Of a stretch of 64,000 nucleotides of DNA, positions 42,118 to 52,121 are shown one piece after another. Below the pieces are notes generated by a model, which had not been told where the DNA came from, ran no database searches, and was given only the letters and a program-made list of their open reading frames with translations. Positions within the stretch are counted from its first letter, which is position 1, and each line of letters opens with the position of its first letter. A program made the position numbers and the translations under genes. This stretch comes from Rhizobium sp. R635 (lineage in GTDB: Bacteria > Pseudomonadota > Alphaproteobacteria > Rhizobiales > Rhizobiaceae). The stretch is taken from NCBI RefSeq assembly GCF_002211285.1, contig NZ_LOKX01000033.1, positions 186,001 through 250,000 of the forward strand, read 5' to 3'.

Positions 42118-43176
42118 AAGGAAGCCGATGACGTCGCGCACTTGGCTCATCGTCACCTCGGCGCGTGCTCTCGCACGCTCGCCGCCCTTGCGCAGGATGG
42201 CGTCGATATGGCTGGTATCGTCCATCAGCCGGCGCATCTCGCCGGTGATCGGCGCGAGCACGTGGATCGCCAGGTCGACCAGGGCCGGCTTGAAGACGGA
42301 GAATTGCTGGCCGCCGAATTCGGCAAGCACGTCCGCCTTCGACTTGTCGGCGAGCGCGGCATAGATCGCCACCAGATTGTCGGCCTCGGGACGGCCCTGC
42401 AGCCCGTCGATTTCGCTCGGCAAACCGTCCGGATCGGTCTTGGCCTTGCGGATCTTCTTCGAGATTGCCTCCTCGTCATCCATCAGATTGATGCGCGAGA
42501 GGTCGGAGGGGTCCGATTTCGACATTTTCTTGGTGCCGTCGCGCAGCGACATGACGCGCGGCGCCGGTCCGCCGATCAGCGGTTCGACCATCGGGAAATA
42601 GGCATGCACCGGCTCGTCGCCGACGGTGATGTCGACGCCGTAGCCGCTCTTGCGGATATGTTCGGCGTAGTCGAGGTTGAACTTCATCGCGATGTCGCGG
42701 GCAAGCTCCAGATGCTGCTTCTGGTCTTCGCCGACAGGCACGTGGGTGGCGCGATAGACGAGAATGTCGGCGGCCATCAGGCTCGGATAGGCGTAGAGGC
42801 CGAGCGAGGCCTGCTCACGGTCCTTGCCGGCCTTGTCCTTGAACTGCGTCATGCGGTTCATCCAGCCGATGCGGGCGACGCAGTTGAAGATCCAGGCGAG
42901 TTCCGCATGCTGCGGCACGGCCGACTGATTGAAGACGATATGTTTTTCCGGATCGATGCCGGCGGCGATGAAGGCGGCGGCGATCGAGCGCGTCTGGCTC
43001 GGCATGTCCTCGTGCACCAGCTGGGCGGTGAGCGCATGCATGTCGACGACGCAGTAGATGCAGTCATTGCCTTCCTGCAGCGCCACGAAACGGCGGATCG
43101 CGCCGAGATAGTTGCCGAGATGCAGATTGCCGGTCGGCTGCACGCCGGAGAATACGAGTTTCTTGAATTCGCTCAT
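42112..43176 (-). CDS. trpS: tryptophanyl-tRNA synthetase
   Basis: 354 aa class I synthetase. The HIGH-type motif is GNLHLGNYLGAI and the KMSKS motif is GTKKMSKSDPSD. It charges tRNA-Trp. It is preceded by a palindromic intergenic repeat at 43205. A tandem repeat overlaps its stop codon. Confidence 0.97.
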   Translation of the reverse strand: MSEFKKLVFSGVQPTGNLHLGNYLGAIRRFVALQEGNDCIYCVVDMHALTAQLVHEDMPSQTRSIAAAFIAAGIDPEKHIVFNQSAVPQHAELAWIFNCVARIGWMNRMTQFKDKAGKDREQASLGLYAYPSLMAADILVYRATHVPVGEDQKQHLELARDIAMKFNLDYAEHIRKSGYGVDITVGDEPVHAYFPMVEPLIGGPAPRVMSLRDGTKKMSKSDPSDLSRINLMDDEEAISKKIRKAKTDPDGLPSEIDGLQGRPEADNLVAIYAALADKSKADVLAEFGGQQFSVFKPALVDLAIHVLAPITGEMRRLMDDTSHIDAILRKGGERARARAEVTMSQVRDVIGFLY

Positions 43177-43204
43177 GTCGTCCTCAATAGGCTGGTGGAG
43201 GGCC

Positions 43205-43246
43205 TACAGCGCCGCGCGTCTTTTCAGACGCGCAAAGGACGCTGTA
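43205..43246. repeat. nested palindromic intergenic repeat upstream of trpS
   Basis: Outer stem TACAGCG/CGCTGTA, inner stem GCGCGTC/GACGCGC with loop TTTTCA: a compact cruciform-forming unit. I recall near-identical units dispersed in Rhizobium intergenic DNA. It is 29 bases upstream of the trpS start, so it could lie in the leader. Confidence 0.65.
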
Positions 43247-43331
43247 ACACTTCAATTATGCAGCGGGCTTTTTTCGCCTGTGTTGCTAACGCCGCGGCTT
43301 ATGCACGGGCAACCCGTCGCAATCAAGGGGT

Positions 43332-43730
43332 TCAGGCTGTGGCATGCTGGATCAGATCGAAGGTGTTGCCATAGGGATCCGCAAAGACCGCGACCGTGCC
43401 ATAAACCTCATGTCGCGGCTCTTCCAGAAAGCGTACGCCGGCGCCGAGCATTTCGGCATGATCGCGCGCGAAATCGTCGGTCTTTAGGAAGAAGCCCACA
43501 CGGCCGCCGGTCTGATTGCCGATCGCCGCCCGCTGCGCATCGTTTGCCGCCTGCGCCAGCAGAAAGGCGGCGCCATTCCCGCCCTTGGGCTTGACGACTA
43601 CCCAGCGCTTGCCCTCCGGCTGCCGCTCGTCCTGCAGGCAACTAAAACCGAGAGCGTCGCAATAGAAGGCCTTGGCGCGGTCGTAATCGTCGACGACAAG
43701 GGTGATGAGGAAGAGAGACTGAATTGCCAT
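43332..43730 (-). CDS. VOC/glyoxalase-family protein
   Basis: 132 aa vicinal oxygen chelate protein: LFLITLVVDDYDRAKAFYCD opens the first half, and VAVFADPYGNTFDLIQ closes the second. Metal ligands of glyoxalase I are not all apparent, so the activity is unknown. It stands alone upstream of trpS and shares only the fold with the VOC gene at 22544. Confidence 0.87.
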   Translation of the reverse strand: MAIQSLFLITLVVDDYDRAKAFYCDALGFSCLQDERQPEGKRWVVVKPKGGNGAAFLLAQAANDAQRAAIGNQTGGRVGFFLKTDDFARDHAEMLGAGVRFLEEPRHEVYGTVAVFADPYGNTFDLIQHATA

Positions 43731-43915
43731 GTTGACCTCCTGTTTGGACGTTTATTCCATTTCAGAACAGCTTTGTGCTGGATTTTAAGCCAAATTGATC
43801 AGGTTGCTTAGTTATAATTGAGTATAAAATTTCACAGAAAAGCTTTTTTTGAACTGAGAATCCTCACTCGCGTTGCCGGCCCGACGGGTCGATGGGGCAA
43901 ACGATCGGAGGGACC

Positions 43916-44344
43916 ATGCGGAACGCCAGTTTGCTCGCCATGGCAGGCCTTTTCGCCTTACAATCAGCAACCGGTGCGGCCGGTCAAGACACCAAGCGGC
44001 CGGCCATTCATCTTGCAAAGCATGAGGCGCGCCTCGCCTATACCGTCCAGACCGTCAGCGTCCGCGCCGGTTGTTTCCCCGAACGCTTGAGAGCGGTCCT
44101 GTCGCATATCGCCGCGAAAACAGGACGCCGCCCGATGATAACGTCCGGTCACAGGCCGCGTCCCCGCCGTCACGGTTCCTTGCATGGAAAATGCCTGGCG
44201 GCTGATATCAGGATACCGGGCCTGTCGGAACGCACCATCATCGCCGCGGCGAAAAGCGCCCCCGGCATCGGCGGCATCGGCAGCTATTGCAACGGCATCG
44301 TTCATGTCGACGTCGGGCCGCAGAGGCGATGGGTTGATTGTTAG
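43916..44344 (+). CDS. secreted peptidase M15-like (YcbK/DUF882-type) protein
   Basis: 142 aa. Signal peptide MRNASLLAMAGLFALQSATG, then a small hydrolase domain. Zinc-site-like elements are MITSGHRPR, HGKCLAADIRI and CNGIVHVDVG, the spacing seen in VanY/YcbK-like D-Ala peptidases. The likely place is the periplasm with a role in peptidoglycan. A strong GGAGG precedes the ATG at 43916. It is convergent with murJ, three bases apart. Confidence 0.82.
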   Translation: MRNASLLAMAGLFALQSATGAAGQDTKRPAIHLAKHEARLAYTVQTVSVRAGCFPERLRAVLSHIAAKTGRRPMITSGHRPRPRRHGSLHGKCLAADIRIPGLSERTIIAAAKSAPGIGGIGSYCNGIVHVDVGPQRRWVDC

Positions 44345-44347
44345 AGT

Positions 44348-45928
44348 TTACGCGTCCTTTGCCGGAACCGGCTTGCGGTTCAGATTGCGCCGGATCATGC
44401 CGAGATCGGCCCCGCCGATCAGGAAGGCGGCGGCGAAATAGACCAGCATGGAAATCGCAATCAGCAGCCCGAGGGTGCCGATCTTGGTCAGAAGCGGCGC
44501 GCCTGATGCAAGCCAGGGGGCAAAGTACTGCTTGAGGAAGACGATGGCCGCACCCATCACCGCGGCGGCGACGACCAGCAGCGCGGTGCGCTTTGCCAGC
44601 GCCCATTCCCATGTCAGATGGCCGCGGCGCAGGAGCGTGGTGAACAGCAGCACGGTGCTGATCCAGCCGGCGGTGGCTTCGGCAACGGCGATGCCGGGCG
44701 CGCCCATATAGGGGAAGAGGGTCAGCGCGGTGGCGCAGTTGGTGGCAACCGCGATCGCCGAAAAGCGCATCGGCGTCTTGGTGTCCTCGCGGGCATAGAA
44801 GCCGGGCTGCAACGCCTTGATGAGCACGAAGGCAGGCAGGCCGATGCCGTAAATGGCAAGGATCGAGCCGACGACGAGGGTGTTTTCCTGATGGAAGGCG
44901 CCGCGCTCATAGAGCACGCGGATGATTTCGTCGGAGAGAATCCACAGCGCGAAGGCGGCCGGGATGGTCAGAAACAGCACGAATTCGATCGAGCGGTTCT
45001 GCAGGTTTCCGGCTTCGCGCAGGTTGCCGCCCTTCAGCGCCCGGGCAAGCTCCGGCAGAAGCACCACGCCGACGGCCACACCGACGACGCCGAGCGGCAG
45101 TTGGTAGATGCGGTCGGCATATTGCAGCGCTGCGATCGCGCCGTCGCGGGAGGAGGCGATCGCCTGGCCGATCAGCTGGTTGATCTGGGTGATGCCGCCG
45201 GTCACGGCGGCCGGCACCGCAAGGATCAGCAGCCGCTTGACATTCGGCGTCATCTTCGGGAAGCGGAAGCCGATGCTCATGCCGGCCGCAAGCACGCCGA
45301 CATAGACGACGGCGAGCTGCAGGATACCGGCGGCAAGAACGCCCCAGGAGAGATACCAGGCGGTCGCCAGCGGATCGGCGCCGGTATAGAGCGAATAAAA
45401 CAGCGCTCCGATCATCACCACGTTGAGGAAGACGGGGGCGATGGCGGCGGCGAAGAAATGATGCAGCGAATTCAGCATGCCGCTCATCATCGCCGTCAGC
45501 GACATGCACATGAGATAGGGAAACATCACGGCCGCCATGCGGATCGTGATCGAGAATTTCTCGGGATCGTCGGCGAAACCCGGCGCAATGACGAAGCGCA
45601 CCAGGAGCGGCATGGAGAGCTCCATCACGATGGTGATGAGGAGCAGCACCGAAAACAAAACGCCGAAGACTTCTTCCGAAAAGCGCTTGGCCCCATCCGT
45701 GCCGTTCGCCTCTATCTCCTTGGCGAAGAGCGGCACGAAGGCGGCGTTGAAGGCGCCTTCGGCAAACAGCCGGCGGAAGAGGTTGGGAAAACGGAAGGCG
45801 GCGTAGAACACGTCGGCCATCGGCCCGGTGCCGAGCGCCGCCGCCATCAGCGTTTCACGGGCGAAGCCGAAGATGCGGCTGCCGAGGGTTGCGCCGCCGA
45901 CGGTCGCGAATTTCTTGACGAGGCTCAT
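44348..45928 (-). CDS. murJ: lipid II flippase MurJ (MviN)
   Basis: 526 aa polytopic protein of the MOP superfamily with about fourteen membrane segments. The N-terminus KKFATVGGATLGSRIFGFAR and the region RRLFAEGAFNAAFVPLFA carry the conserved Arg positions used for lipid II. It follows glnD with a gap of ten bases, the usual alphaproteobacterial order. Confidence 0.96.
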   Translation of the reverse strand: MSLVKKFATVGGATLGSRIFGFARETLMAAALGTGPMADVFYAAFRFPNLFRRLFAEGAFNAAFVPLFAKEIEANGTDGAKRFSEEVFGVLFSVLLLITIVMELSMPLLVRFVIAPGFADDPEKFSITIRMAAVMFPYLMCMSLTAMMSGMLNSLHHFFAAAIAPVFLNVVMIGALFYSLYTGADPLATAWYLSWGVLAAGILQLAVVYVGVLAAGMSIGFRFPKMTPNVKRLLILAVPAAVTGGITQINQLIGQAIASSRDGAIAALQYADRIYQLPLGVVGVAVGVVLLPELARALKGGNLREAGNLQNRSIEFVLFLTIPAAFALWILSDEIIRVLYERGAFHQENTLVVGSILAIYGIGLPAFVLIKALQPGFYAREDTKTPMRFSAIAVATNCATALTLFPYMGAPGIAVAEATAGWISTVLLFTTLLRRGHLTWEWALAKRTALLVVAAAVMGAAIVFLKQYFAPWLASGAPLLTKIGTLGLLIAISMLVYFAAAFLIGGADLGMIRRNLNRKPVPAKDA

Positions 45929-45938
45929 GCGTATAGGC

Positions 45939-48845
45939 TCATGCGGGAGAACCGGCTTTCTTGTCGGTGGAGGTCGATGTCCGGGCGGTGGCGGCGGGCG
46001 CGATGATGCCGGAGGGCATGCGCTCGCGCAGCTCGTCCTCCTCTTCGGCCATGACGGCCTTCATCCGGGCGGTGATGTTGGCGCGCTTGCTGTCGCCTGA
46101 AATCTTCTGTCCCACAAGATCGGTGACGTAGAAGGTGTCGATCACCTTTTCGCCGAAGGTGGTGATGCGGGCCGACTGGATGTCGAGCGACAGATCCGAG
46201 AGCACGGCTGTTATCTCCGACAAGAGGCCCGGCCGGTCGAGGCATTCCACCTCGATGACGGTGAACTTGTTCGACAGGCTGTTGGTGATGTTGACCGACG
46301 GCGGAATGACGAAGGCCTTGCTTTTCTTGCGATTGCGCGCGCGCGTGGCGATCACCTCGGGCAGGCGCTTGCGGCCGGACAGCACGTCCTCGATCATCCG
46401 TCCGATCGTGGCGGCGCGGCGCAATTCATCGGCATCGTCGGCAAATTCGCGGCTGACATGGATCGTGTCGAGCGCTCGCCCGTCCGATGTCGTGAAGATC
46501 TGCGCATCGACGATGTTGGCGCCGGCTGCCGCACAGGCCCCGGCGATGACGGCTAGCAGTCTGGGATGGTCGGGCGACAGCACGGTGATTTCGGTAATCG
46601 CGTGGAAACTGTCGGTGCGCACCGTCGTGGCGAGCGCCTGGCCCGCCTTATCGGCCTGGCGGATGAAATGGGCGTGGCGGACCTGGTCTTCGAGCGGCAC
46701 GGAAAGCAGGTAGGGCTGGTAGTGCAGCTTGGTATAAGTGTTGCGGTCTTTCTGGCTCCAGTCGGCGAGGGCGGCATGCAGCGCCTCGGCGGCGGCATTG
46801 GCCCGCTCCTTGCGGGAAACCTCCGAAAAGCCGCCGGCGAGCAGCAGCTCGGTTTCGTAATAGAGCGTGCGCAGAAGCTGGCCCTTCCAGCCGTTCCAAA
46901 CGCCGGGGCCGACGGCGCGGATATCGCAGATCGTCAGGATCAGGAGCATCTTCAGCCGGTCGAGCGACTGCACGCGGTCGGCGAAATCGGTGATCGTCTT
47001 GCGGTCGGTCAGGTCGCGGGTCTGCGCCACCATCGACATGGTCAGATGTTCCTCGATCAGCCAGACGACGATCTCGGTCTGCTTCTGCGACAGGCCGAAG
47101 CGGGCGCAGAGTTTGCGGGCGACGCGGGCGCCGGCGATCGAGTGATCCTCCAGCCGGCCCTTGGCGATGTCGTGGAGGAGAACGGCGACGTAAAGCGCCT
47201 CGCGATCCTCGATATTGGATATCAGTTTGTTGGCGAGCGGATGCAGATCTTCGGAGCGCGACTTGTCGATCTCGGAGAGAACGTCGACCGTGCGGATCAG
47301 ATGTTCGTCGACCGTATAGTGGTGATACATGTTGAACTGCATCATCGCGACGATCTTGCCGAATTCGGGGATGAAGCGGCCGAGCACGCCGGCCTCGTTC
47401 ATACGGCGCAGGATCAGCGCCGGATCGCGCTTCGAGGTCAGGATCGACATGAAGAGGCGGTTCGCCTCGTCGTTTTCCCGTAAGCTGTTGTCGATCAGCG
47501 CAAGTGAGCGGGTGACGCGCTTCAGCGCATCCGGATGGAATTCCAGCCCGTTGATGTCGGCGACGTGAAAGAGCCTGAGGATGCTGACCGGATCGCGCTT
47601 GAAGACGTCGGCGTCGGCGAGCGCAATACGGCCGCGGTCTTCGACGAATTCGACGCTGCCTGCGATCTTGCGGTTGCGGTGGGTGAAGCGGCTGATGACG
47701 CCGGTGAGACCGGGGATCGACTTCGCCTGCTGGTCTTCGAGCGCGGCGCACAGGATGCGCGTGAGATCGCCGACATCCTTGGCGACGAGGAAATAGTGCT
47801 TCATGAAACGCTCGACGGCCGAAAGGCCGGGGCGGGTATGATAGCCGAAGGCTTCGGCGATCTCACGCTGGATATCGAAGGACAGCCGCTCTTCGGCCTT
47901 ACCGGTCAGGAAGTGCATATGGCAGCGCACCGCCCAGAGAAAATCGTCGGCTTTCTCGAGCAGCCGGTACTCGTGCTTCGACAGCACCCCGAGCTTGACC
48001 AGCTCCGCCTGGTCGCGCACGTGATAATAATATTTCGAGATCCAGAACAGCGTGTGCAGGTCGCGAAGCCCGCCCTTGCCTTCCTTGACGTTCGGTTCGA
48101 CGAGATAACGCGTGTCGCCCGCCTTGCGGTGGCGTTCATCACGCTCGGCAAGCTTGGCGGCGATGAATTCCGGGCCGGTGCCGGTGACGATTTCCTTGTC
48201 GAAGCGCGCCTCGAGCTCGGTCTCCAGCCGTTGCAGGCCGCAGATGTAGCGCATCTCCAGGATGGCGGTGCGGATCGTCATGTCGGACTTGGAAAGCGCG
48301 ATGCATTCGTCCACCGTGCGGGTGGCATGGCCGACCTTGAAGCCCATGTCCCAGAGCACGTAGAGCATGAATTCGACCGCCTTGTGCGTCTCTTCCGCCG
48401 GCTTCGGCAGAAAGAGGAAGAGCAGGTCGATATCGGAGCCCGGCGCCAGCGTGTCCCGGCCGTAGCCGCCGACGGCGGTGACCGCGAACTTGTCCTTCTG
48501 CTGCGGAAAGATATGGGTGGTGGCGAAATCGTAGAGGACGGTGATGATCTGATCCTGCAGCCAGGAAATCCGGTAGGCGCAATTGAGCCCGCCGCCGTCG
48601 GCCATCAGCGCCGCGCGCGCCTTCTGCCGGCCTTCCACACTCGCCTTCTTCAGCACCGCGAGAAGATCGGCGCGCATGACATCGGGCCGGTTGCGATTGG
48701 CTTCGGCGACGGCGTGGCACTGCTTCTGCAGCAGTTCGGCGTCGAGGATCTGGGAGAAATCGAGGTCGCGCATCGCTGCCACAGGGGCGGTTTCCTGTTC
48801 ATGCCGGGCTGCCGGTTCAGGGCTTTCCGCTTGTTTCATCTGCAT
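45939..48845 (-). CDS. glnD: [protein-PII] uridylyltransferase / uridylyl-removing enzyme
   Basis: 968 aa, the usual rhizobial length. The nucleotidyltransferase motif GGYGRDTLAPGSDIDLLF (~100-117) is followed by the HD hydrolase with LLHDIAKG, and two ACT domains lie at the C-terminus (LTVLSPDHPRLLAVIAGA-type and VECLDRPGLLSEITAVLS). It senses glutamine and modifies PII. A hairpin GCCCGTG/CACGGGC lies just upstream in the leader (48862-48880). murJ follows closely. Confidence 0.97.
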   Translation of the reverse strand: MQMKQAESPEPAARHEQETAPVAAMRDLDFSQILDAELLQKQCHAVAEANRNRPDVMRADLLAVLKKASVEGRQKARAALMADGGGLNCAYRISWLQDQIITVLYDFATTHIFPQQKDKFAVTAVGGYGRDTLAPGSDIDLLFLFLPKPAEETHKAVEFMLYVLWDMGFKVGHATRTVDECIALSKSDMTIRTAILEMRYICGLQRLETELEARFDKEIVTGTGPEFIAAKLAERDERHRKAGDTRYLVEPNVKEGKGGLRDLHTLFWISKYYYHVRDQAELVKLGVLSKHEYRLLEKADDFLWAVRCHMHFLTGKAEERLSFDIQREIAEAFGYHTRPGLSAVERFMKHYFLVAKDVGDLTRILCAALEDQQAKSIPGLTGVISRFTHRNRKIAGSVEFVEDRGRIALADADVFKRDPVSILRLFHVADINGLEFHPDALKRVTRSLALIDNSLRENDEANRLFMSILTSKRDPALILRRMNEAGVLGRFIPEFGKIVAMMQFNMYHHYTVDEHLIRTVDVLSEIDKSRSEDLHPLANKLISNIEDREALYVAVLLHDIAKGRLEDHSIAGARVARKLCARFGLSQKQTEIVVWLIEEHLTMSMVAQTRDLTDRKTITDFADRVQSLDRLKMLLILTICDIRAVGPGVWNGWKGQLLRTLYYETELLLAGGFSEVSRKERANAAAEALHAALADWSQKDRNTYTKLHYQPYLLSVPLEDQVRHAHFIRQADKAGQALATTVRTDSFHAITEITVLSPDHPRLLAVIAGACAAAGANIVDAQIFTTSDGRALDTIHVSREFADDADELRRAATIGRMIEDVLSGRKRLPEVIATRARNRKKSKAFVIPPSVNITNSLSNKFTVIEVECLDRPGLLSEITAVLSDLSLDIQSARITTFGEKVIDTFYVTDLVGQKISGDSKRANITARMKAVMAEEEDELRERMPSGIIAPAATARTSTSTDKKAGSPA

Positions 48846-48964
48846 GCGCTATAGCCTCTTTGCCCGTGGATGACACGGGCCTGAATACTGCAAGAACCTT
48901 TAAATTTGGCGAAATGGTGTTGCCATGCTGCAATGCGGGACGCTTTGACGCAAGACGCTGGGTT

Positions 48965-48986
48965 GGGAAAGCCCACCGGCTTTCCC
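48965..48986. terminator. hairpin after the mutS-linked small gene
   Basis: Perfect 9-bp stem GGGAAAGCC/GGCTTTCCC with loop of four, starting eight bases after the small gene's stop. No T tract. Confidence 0.4.
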
Positions 48987-48994
48987 GAAAAGCC

Positions 48995-49270
48995 TCAAGC
49001 GGCGGTCTGCGCATGCAGCGAGTACAGCACTTGCCGGGTCTCGCCCAGGATCTCCTCCAGCGTTTGCCTGTCGCATTCGCGATAACCCGCCTTGGCGATC
49101 GAGGTCGCGAGTTCGCAGATCATAGCGCAAGAGCGTGTGATTTTCAGCAATCCGATCGGCGAGGTCCAGCCGCGCGCATTGCGGTCCTCGTCGGCGCGCC
49201 GCATCGTGTCGAGCATGGAGCAGATGAGCGAGAGGCGCTCAGTTTCACGAACGAGCTTCTCCATGAACAT
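48995..49270 (-). CDS. conserved hypothetical protein downstream of mutS
   Basis: 91 aa, predicted mostly helical, starting MFMEKLVRETERLSL (ATG 49270; MEKL at 49264 is the alternative). It contains three Cys residues, in SLICSM, ITRSCAMICELA and YRECDRQ (the second holds two). I recognise no domain. It begins 11 bases after the mutS stop and is probably cotranscribed with it. An upstream in-frame extension lies inside mutS in another frame and is not credible. Confidence 0.65.
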   Translation of the reverse strand: MFMEKLVRETERLSLICSMLDTMRRADEDRNARGWTSPIGLLKITRSCAMICELATSIAKAGYRECDRQTLEEILGETRQVLYSLHAQTAA

Positions 49271-49281
49271 GGGCAGCGCTC

Positions 49282-52008
49282 CTATTTCAGCTTCTTCTTG
49301 AGGTCGTAAAGCGCGTCCATCGCCTCGCGCGGCGTCATGTCGTCGAGGCTCATCGCCCTCAACGCCTCCTCGACCTTGGACGGGCCGCGGGCGGTATCCT
49401 CGCGGCGCACCGCCACCTGGAAAAGCGGCAGGTCGTCGATCAGCTGGCTCGCCGGGTTCTTGCGGTCGGCATCTTCCAGGCGGGTGAGCACGTCGCGCGC
49501 GCGCGCCACGACCGAGGCCGGAAGCCCGGCAAGGCGGGCGACCTGGATGCCGTAGGAGCGGTCCGCCGCACCCGGCCCGACCTCGTGCAGGAAGATGACG
49601 TCGCCGTCCCATTCCTTGACGCGCATCGTGGCGTTCGATAGCCGGCCAAGCTTTTCCGAAAGCACGGTCAGTTCGTGGAAATGCGTGGCGAAGAGGCCGC
49701 GGCAGCGATTGGCCTCATGCAGGTGCTCGACGGCTGCCCAGGCGATCGACAGGCCGTCGAAGGTCGCGGTGCCGCGGCCGATTTCGTCGAGGATGACGAG
49801 CGAACGATCGCTCGCCTGGTTGAGGATCGCCGCCGTTTCCACCATCTCCACCATGAAGGTGGAGCGCCCGCGCGCCAGATCGTCCGATGCGCCGACGCGC
49901 GAGAAGAGCCGGTCGACGATACCGATATGAGCCGAGGTCGCCGGCACGAAGGAGCCCATCTGCGCCATGATCGATATCAGTGCGTTCTGGCGCAGGAAGG
50001 TCGACTTACCGCCCATATTAGGGCCGGTCAGCAGCCAGATCGCGCCGTCCTTGTCGCCCGTTTTCGGCGAGAGGTCGCAATTATTGGCAACGAAGGGGCC
50101 GCCCGCCTGGCGCCGCAGCGCCTGCTCCACGACGGGGTGGCGCCCGCCTTCGATCGCGAACATCTTCGAGCCGTCGACCTGTGGGCGGCAATAGGCCTGT
50201 TCCTCGGCGAGCAGCGCCAGACCCGCGGCGACGTCGATGACGGCAAGCGCCCTCGCGCCTGCCTTGATCGCCTCGGCTTCAGCCACGACGGCCGCCGTCA
50301 TCCTGTCGAAGGCTTCGAGTTCGATCGCAAGCGCCCGGTCGGCGGCGTTGGCGATGCGGCTTTCGAGATCGGCAAGCTCGGTCGTGGTGAAGCGCATGGC
50401 GCTCGCCATCGTCTGGCGGTGGATGAAGCGGGCCTTCGCTTCGGTCGTGTCCGTCATCGGCCCGGCATTGCCGGCGGTCACTTCGATGAAATAGCCGAGA
50501 ATGTTGTTGTGCTTGATCTTCAGCGACCGGATGCCGGTTTCCTCGGCATATTGCAGTTGCAGGCCTGCGATGACGCGGCGGGACTGGTCGCGCAGCGCTC
50601 GGACTTCGTCGAGCTCGGCATTGGCACCGTCGCGCAGGAAGCCGCCGTCGCGTTTCAGCAGCGGCAATTCCTCGGCGAGCGTCTCGGCTAGCAGGTTTTC
50701 CAGGCTTGCGGGCAGGGCTTTCAGGCCGGACAGCGCCTCGCCGAGTTCTTCCGGCAGCATCGCCTTTCCGAGCAAATCCGCAAGGCCGTTCGCGGCTTGC
50801 AGGCCCTGGCGGATTGCCGAGAGGTCGCGCGGTCCGCCGCGGTCGAGCGCAAGGCGGGAGAGTGCGCGGGGCATGTCGGGCACGTGTTTGAAGGTGTCGC
50901 GCAGATTGCCGCAGAGCAAAGGTTCGTCGATCAGGAAGCCGATCGAATCGAGCCGCGCATTGATGCGGGCGGGATCGGTGAGAGGCGACATCAGCCGCTC
51001 GGCAAGAAGACGCGCCCCGCCGCCGGTGACGGTGCGGTCGATCGCTTTGAGCAGCGAACCGTTGCGATCGCCCGACAGCGTGCGGGCAAGTTCCAGATTG
51101 GCGCGGGTAGCCGGGTCGATGAAGAGCGTCGAGGCCGCACTTTCCCGCTCCGGTTTTCCGAGCGGCGGCCGCTCGGCGATCTGCGTCTTCTCGACATAGG
51201 CGACGGCCGCTGCCGCCGCTGCGAGTTCGGCGCGCGAGAAGGTGCCGAAGCCGTCGAGTGTCGCGACGCCGAAATACCGCGCGATCCGGCCTTCGGCGCT
51301 GGCGCTGTCGAAGAGCACGGCCGGCTGCGGCACGGCGGTGCGGCCGAGCACGTCGAAGACGGGCTTGAGTTCGGGATCGTGGAAGATCGTATCGGGAAGA
51401 ATGAGTTCGCGCGGATCGATGCGCAGGATATCGGCAAGCAGGCGCGAGGCTTCGGTCTCGGCCAGCCGGAAGACGCCCGTGGAAATATCGATCCAGGCGA
51501 GCGCCAGCAAGGGCTCGGCCGCACCACGAATGCGGGTCAGCGCCATCAGATAGTTGGATTCCGAGGGCGAAAGCAGCTTCTCTTCGGTGATCGTGCCGGG
51601 CGTGACCAAGCGGACGACGTCGCGCTTGACGACGGATTTGCCGCCGCGCTTCTTGGCTTCGGCCGGATCCTCGATCTGCTCGCAGACGGCGACACGGAAG
51701 CCGAGCGCAATCAGCTTCTGCAGATAGTCGTCGGCCGCATGCACGGGAACGCCGCACATCGGGATATCCTGGCCCATGTGCTGGCCGCGTTTCGTCAGCG
51801 TGATGCCGAGCGCGCGGGCGGCTTCGAGCGCATCCTCGAAGAACAGCTCGTAGAAATCGCCCATGCGATAGAACAGAAGCGAATCCGGATTGTTCGCCTT
51901 GATCTCGATATATTGCTCCATCATCGGCGTCGCCGAGGCACGGCTTTCCGCCGTGGCGAGCTCGGCAGCCGAAAAGGCTTCATTCCCGGTATCTATTCGT
52001 GCGTTCAC
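49282..52008 (-). CDS. mutS: DNA mismatch repair protein MutS
   Basis: 908 aa. The mismatch-recognition motif GDFYELFFEDA lies near residue 52. The C-terminal ATPase has Walker A LTGPNMGGKSTFLRQN and Walker B VILDEIGRGTATFDG, followed by the helix-turn-helix dimerisation part. It recognises mispairs and recruits MutL. The start is GTG at 52008, with no obvious ribosome site, so the exact N-terminus is uncertain. It is divergent from the malic-enzyme gene. Confidence 0.97.
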   Translation of the reverse strand: MNARIDTGNEAFSAAELATAESRASATPMMEQYIEIKANNPDSLLFYRMGDFYELFFEDALEAARALGITLTKRGQHMGQDIPMCGVPVHAADDYLQKLIALGFRVAVCEQIEDPAEAKKRGGKSVVKRDVVRLVTPGTITEEKLLSPSESNYLMALTRIRGAAEPLLALAWIDISTGVFRLAETEASRLLADILRIDPRELILPDTIFHDPELKPVFDVLGRTAVPQPAVLFDSASAEGRIARYFGVATLDGFGTFSRAELAAAAAAVAYVEKTQIAERPPLGKPERESAASTLFIDPATRANLELARTLSGDRNGSLLKAIDRTVTGGGARLLAERLMSPLTDPARINARLDSIGFLIDEPLLCGNLRDTFKHVPDMPRALSRLALDRGGPRDLSAIRQGLQAANGLADLLGKAMLPEELGEALSGLKALPASLENLLAETLAEELPLLKRDGGFLRDGANAELDEVRALRDQSRRVIAGLQLQYAEETGIRSLKIKHNNILGYFIEVTAGNAGPMTDTTEAKARFIHRQTMASAMRFTTTELADLESRIANAADRALAIELEAFDRMTAAVVAEAEAIKAGARALAVIDVAAGLALLAEEQAYCRPQVDGSKMFAIEGGRHPVVEQALRRQAGGPFVANNCDLSPKTGDKDGAIWLLTGPNMGGKSTFLRQNALISIMAQMGSFVPATSAHIGIVDRLFSRVGASDDLARGRSTFMVEMVETAAILNQASDRSLVILDEIGRGTATFDGLSIAWAAVEHLHEANRCRGLFATHFHELTVLSEKLGRLSNATMRVKEWDGDVIFLHEVGPGAADRSYGIQVARLAGLPASVVARARDVLTRLEDADRKNPASQLIDDLPLFQVAVRREDTARGPSKVEEALRAMSLDDMTPREAMDALYDLKKKLK

Positions 52009-52121
52009 GGAGGTGCAGTTTTTCCCAAAAAAACAGGTGCCAACCCTATCCGCGCGCCGCTATAGATGACAACTGCATTTGAGGAAGAGCGAAGCGTCGC
52101 CCACAGGACGTTGGAGGATTT

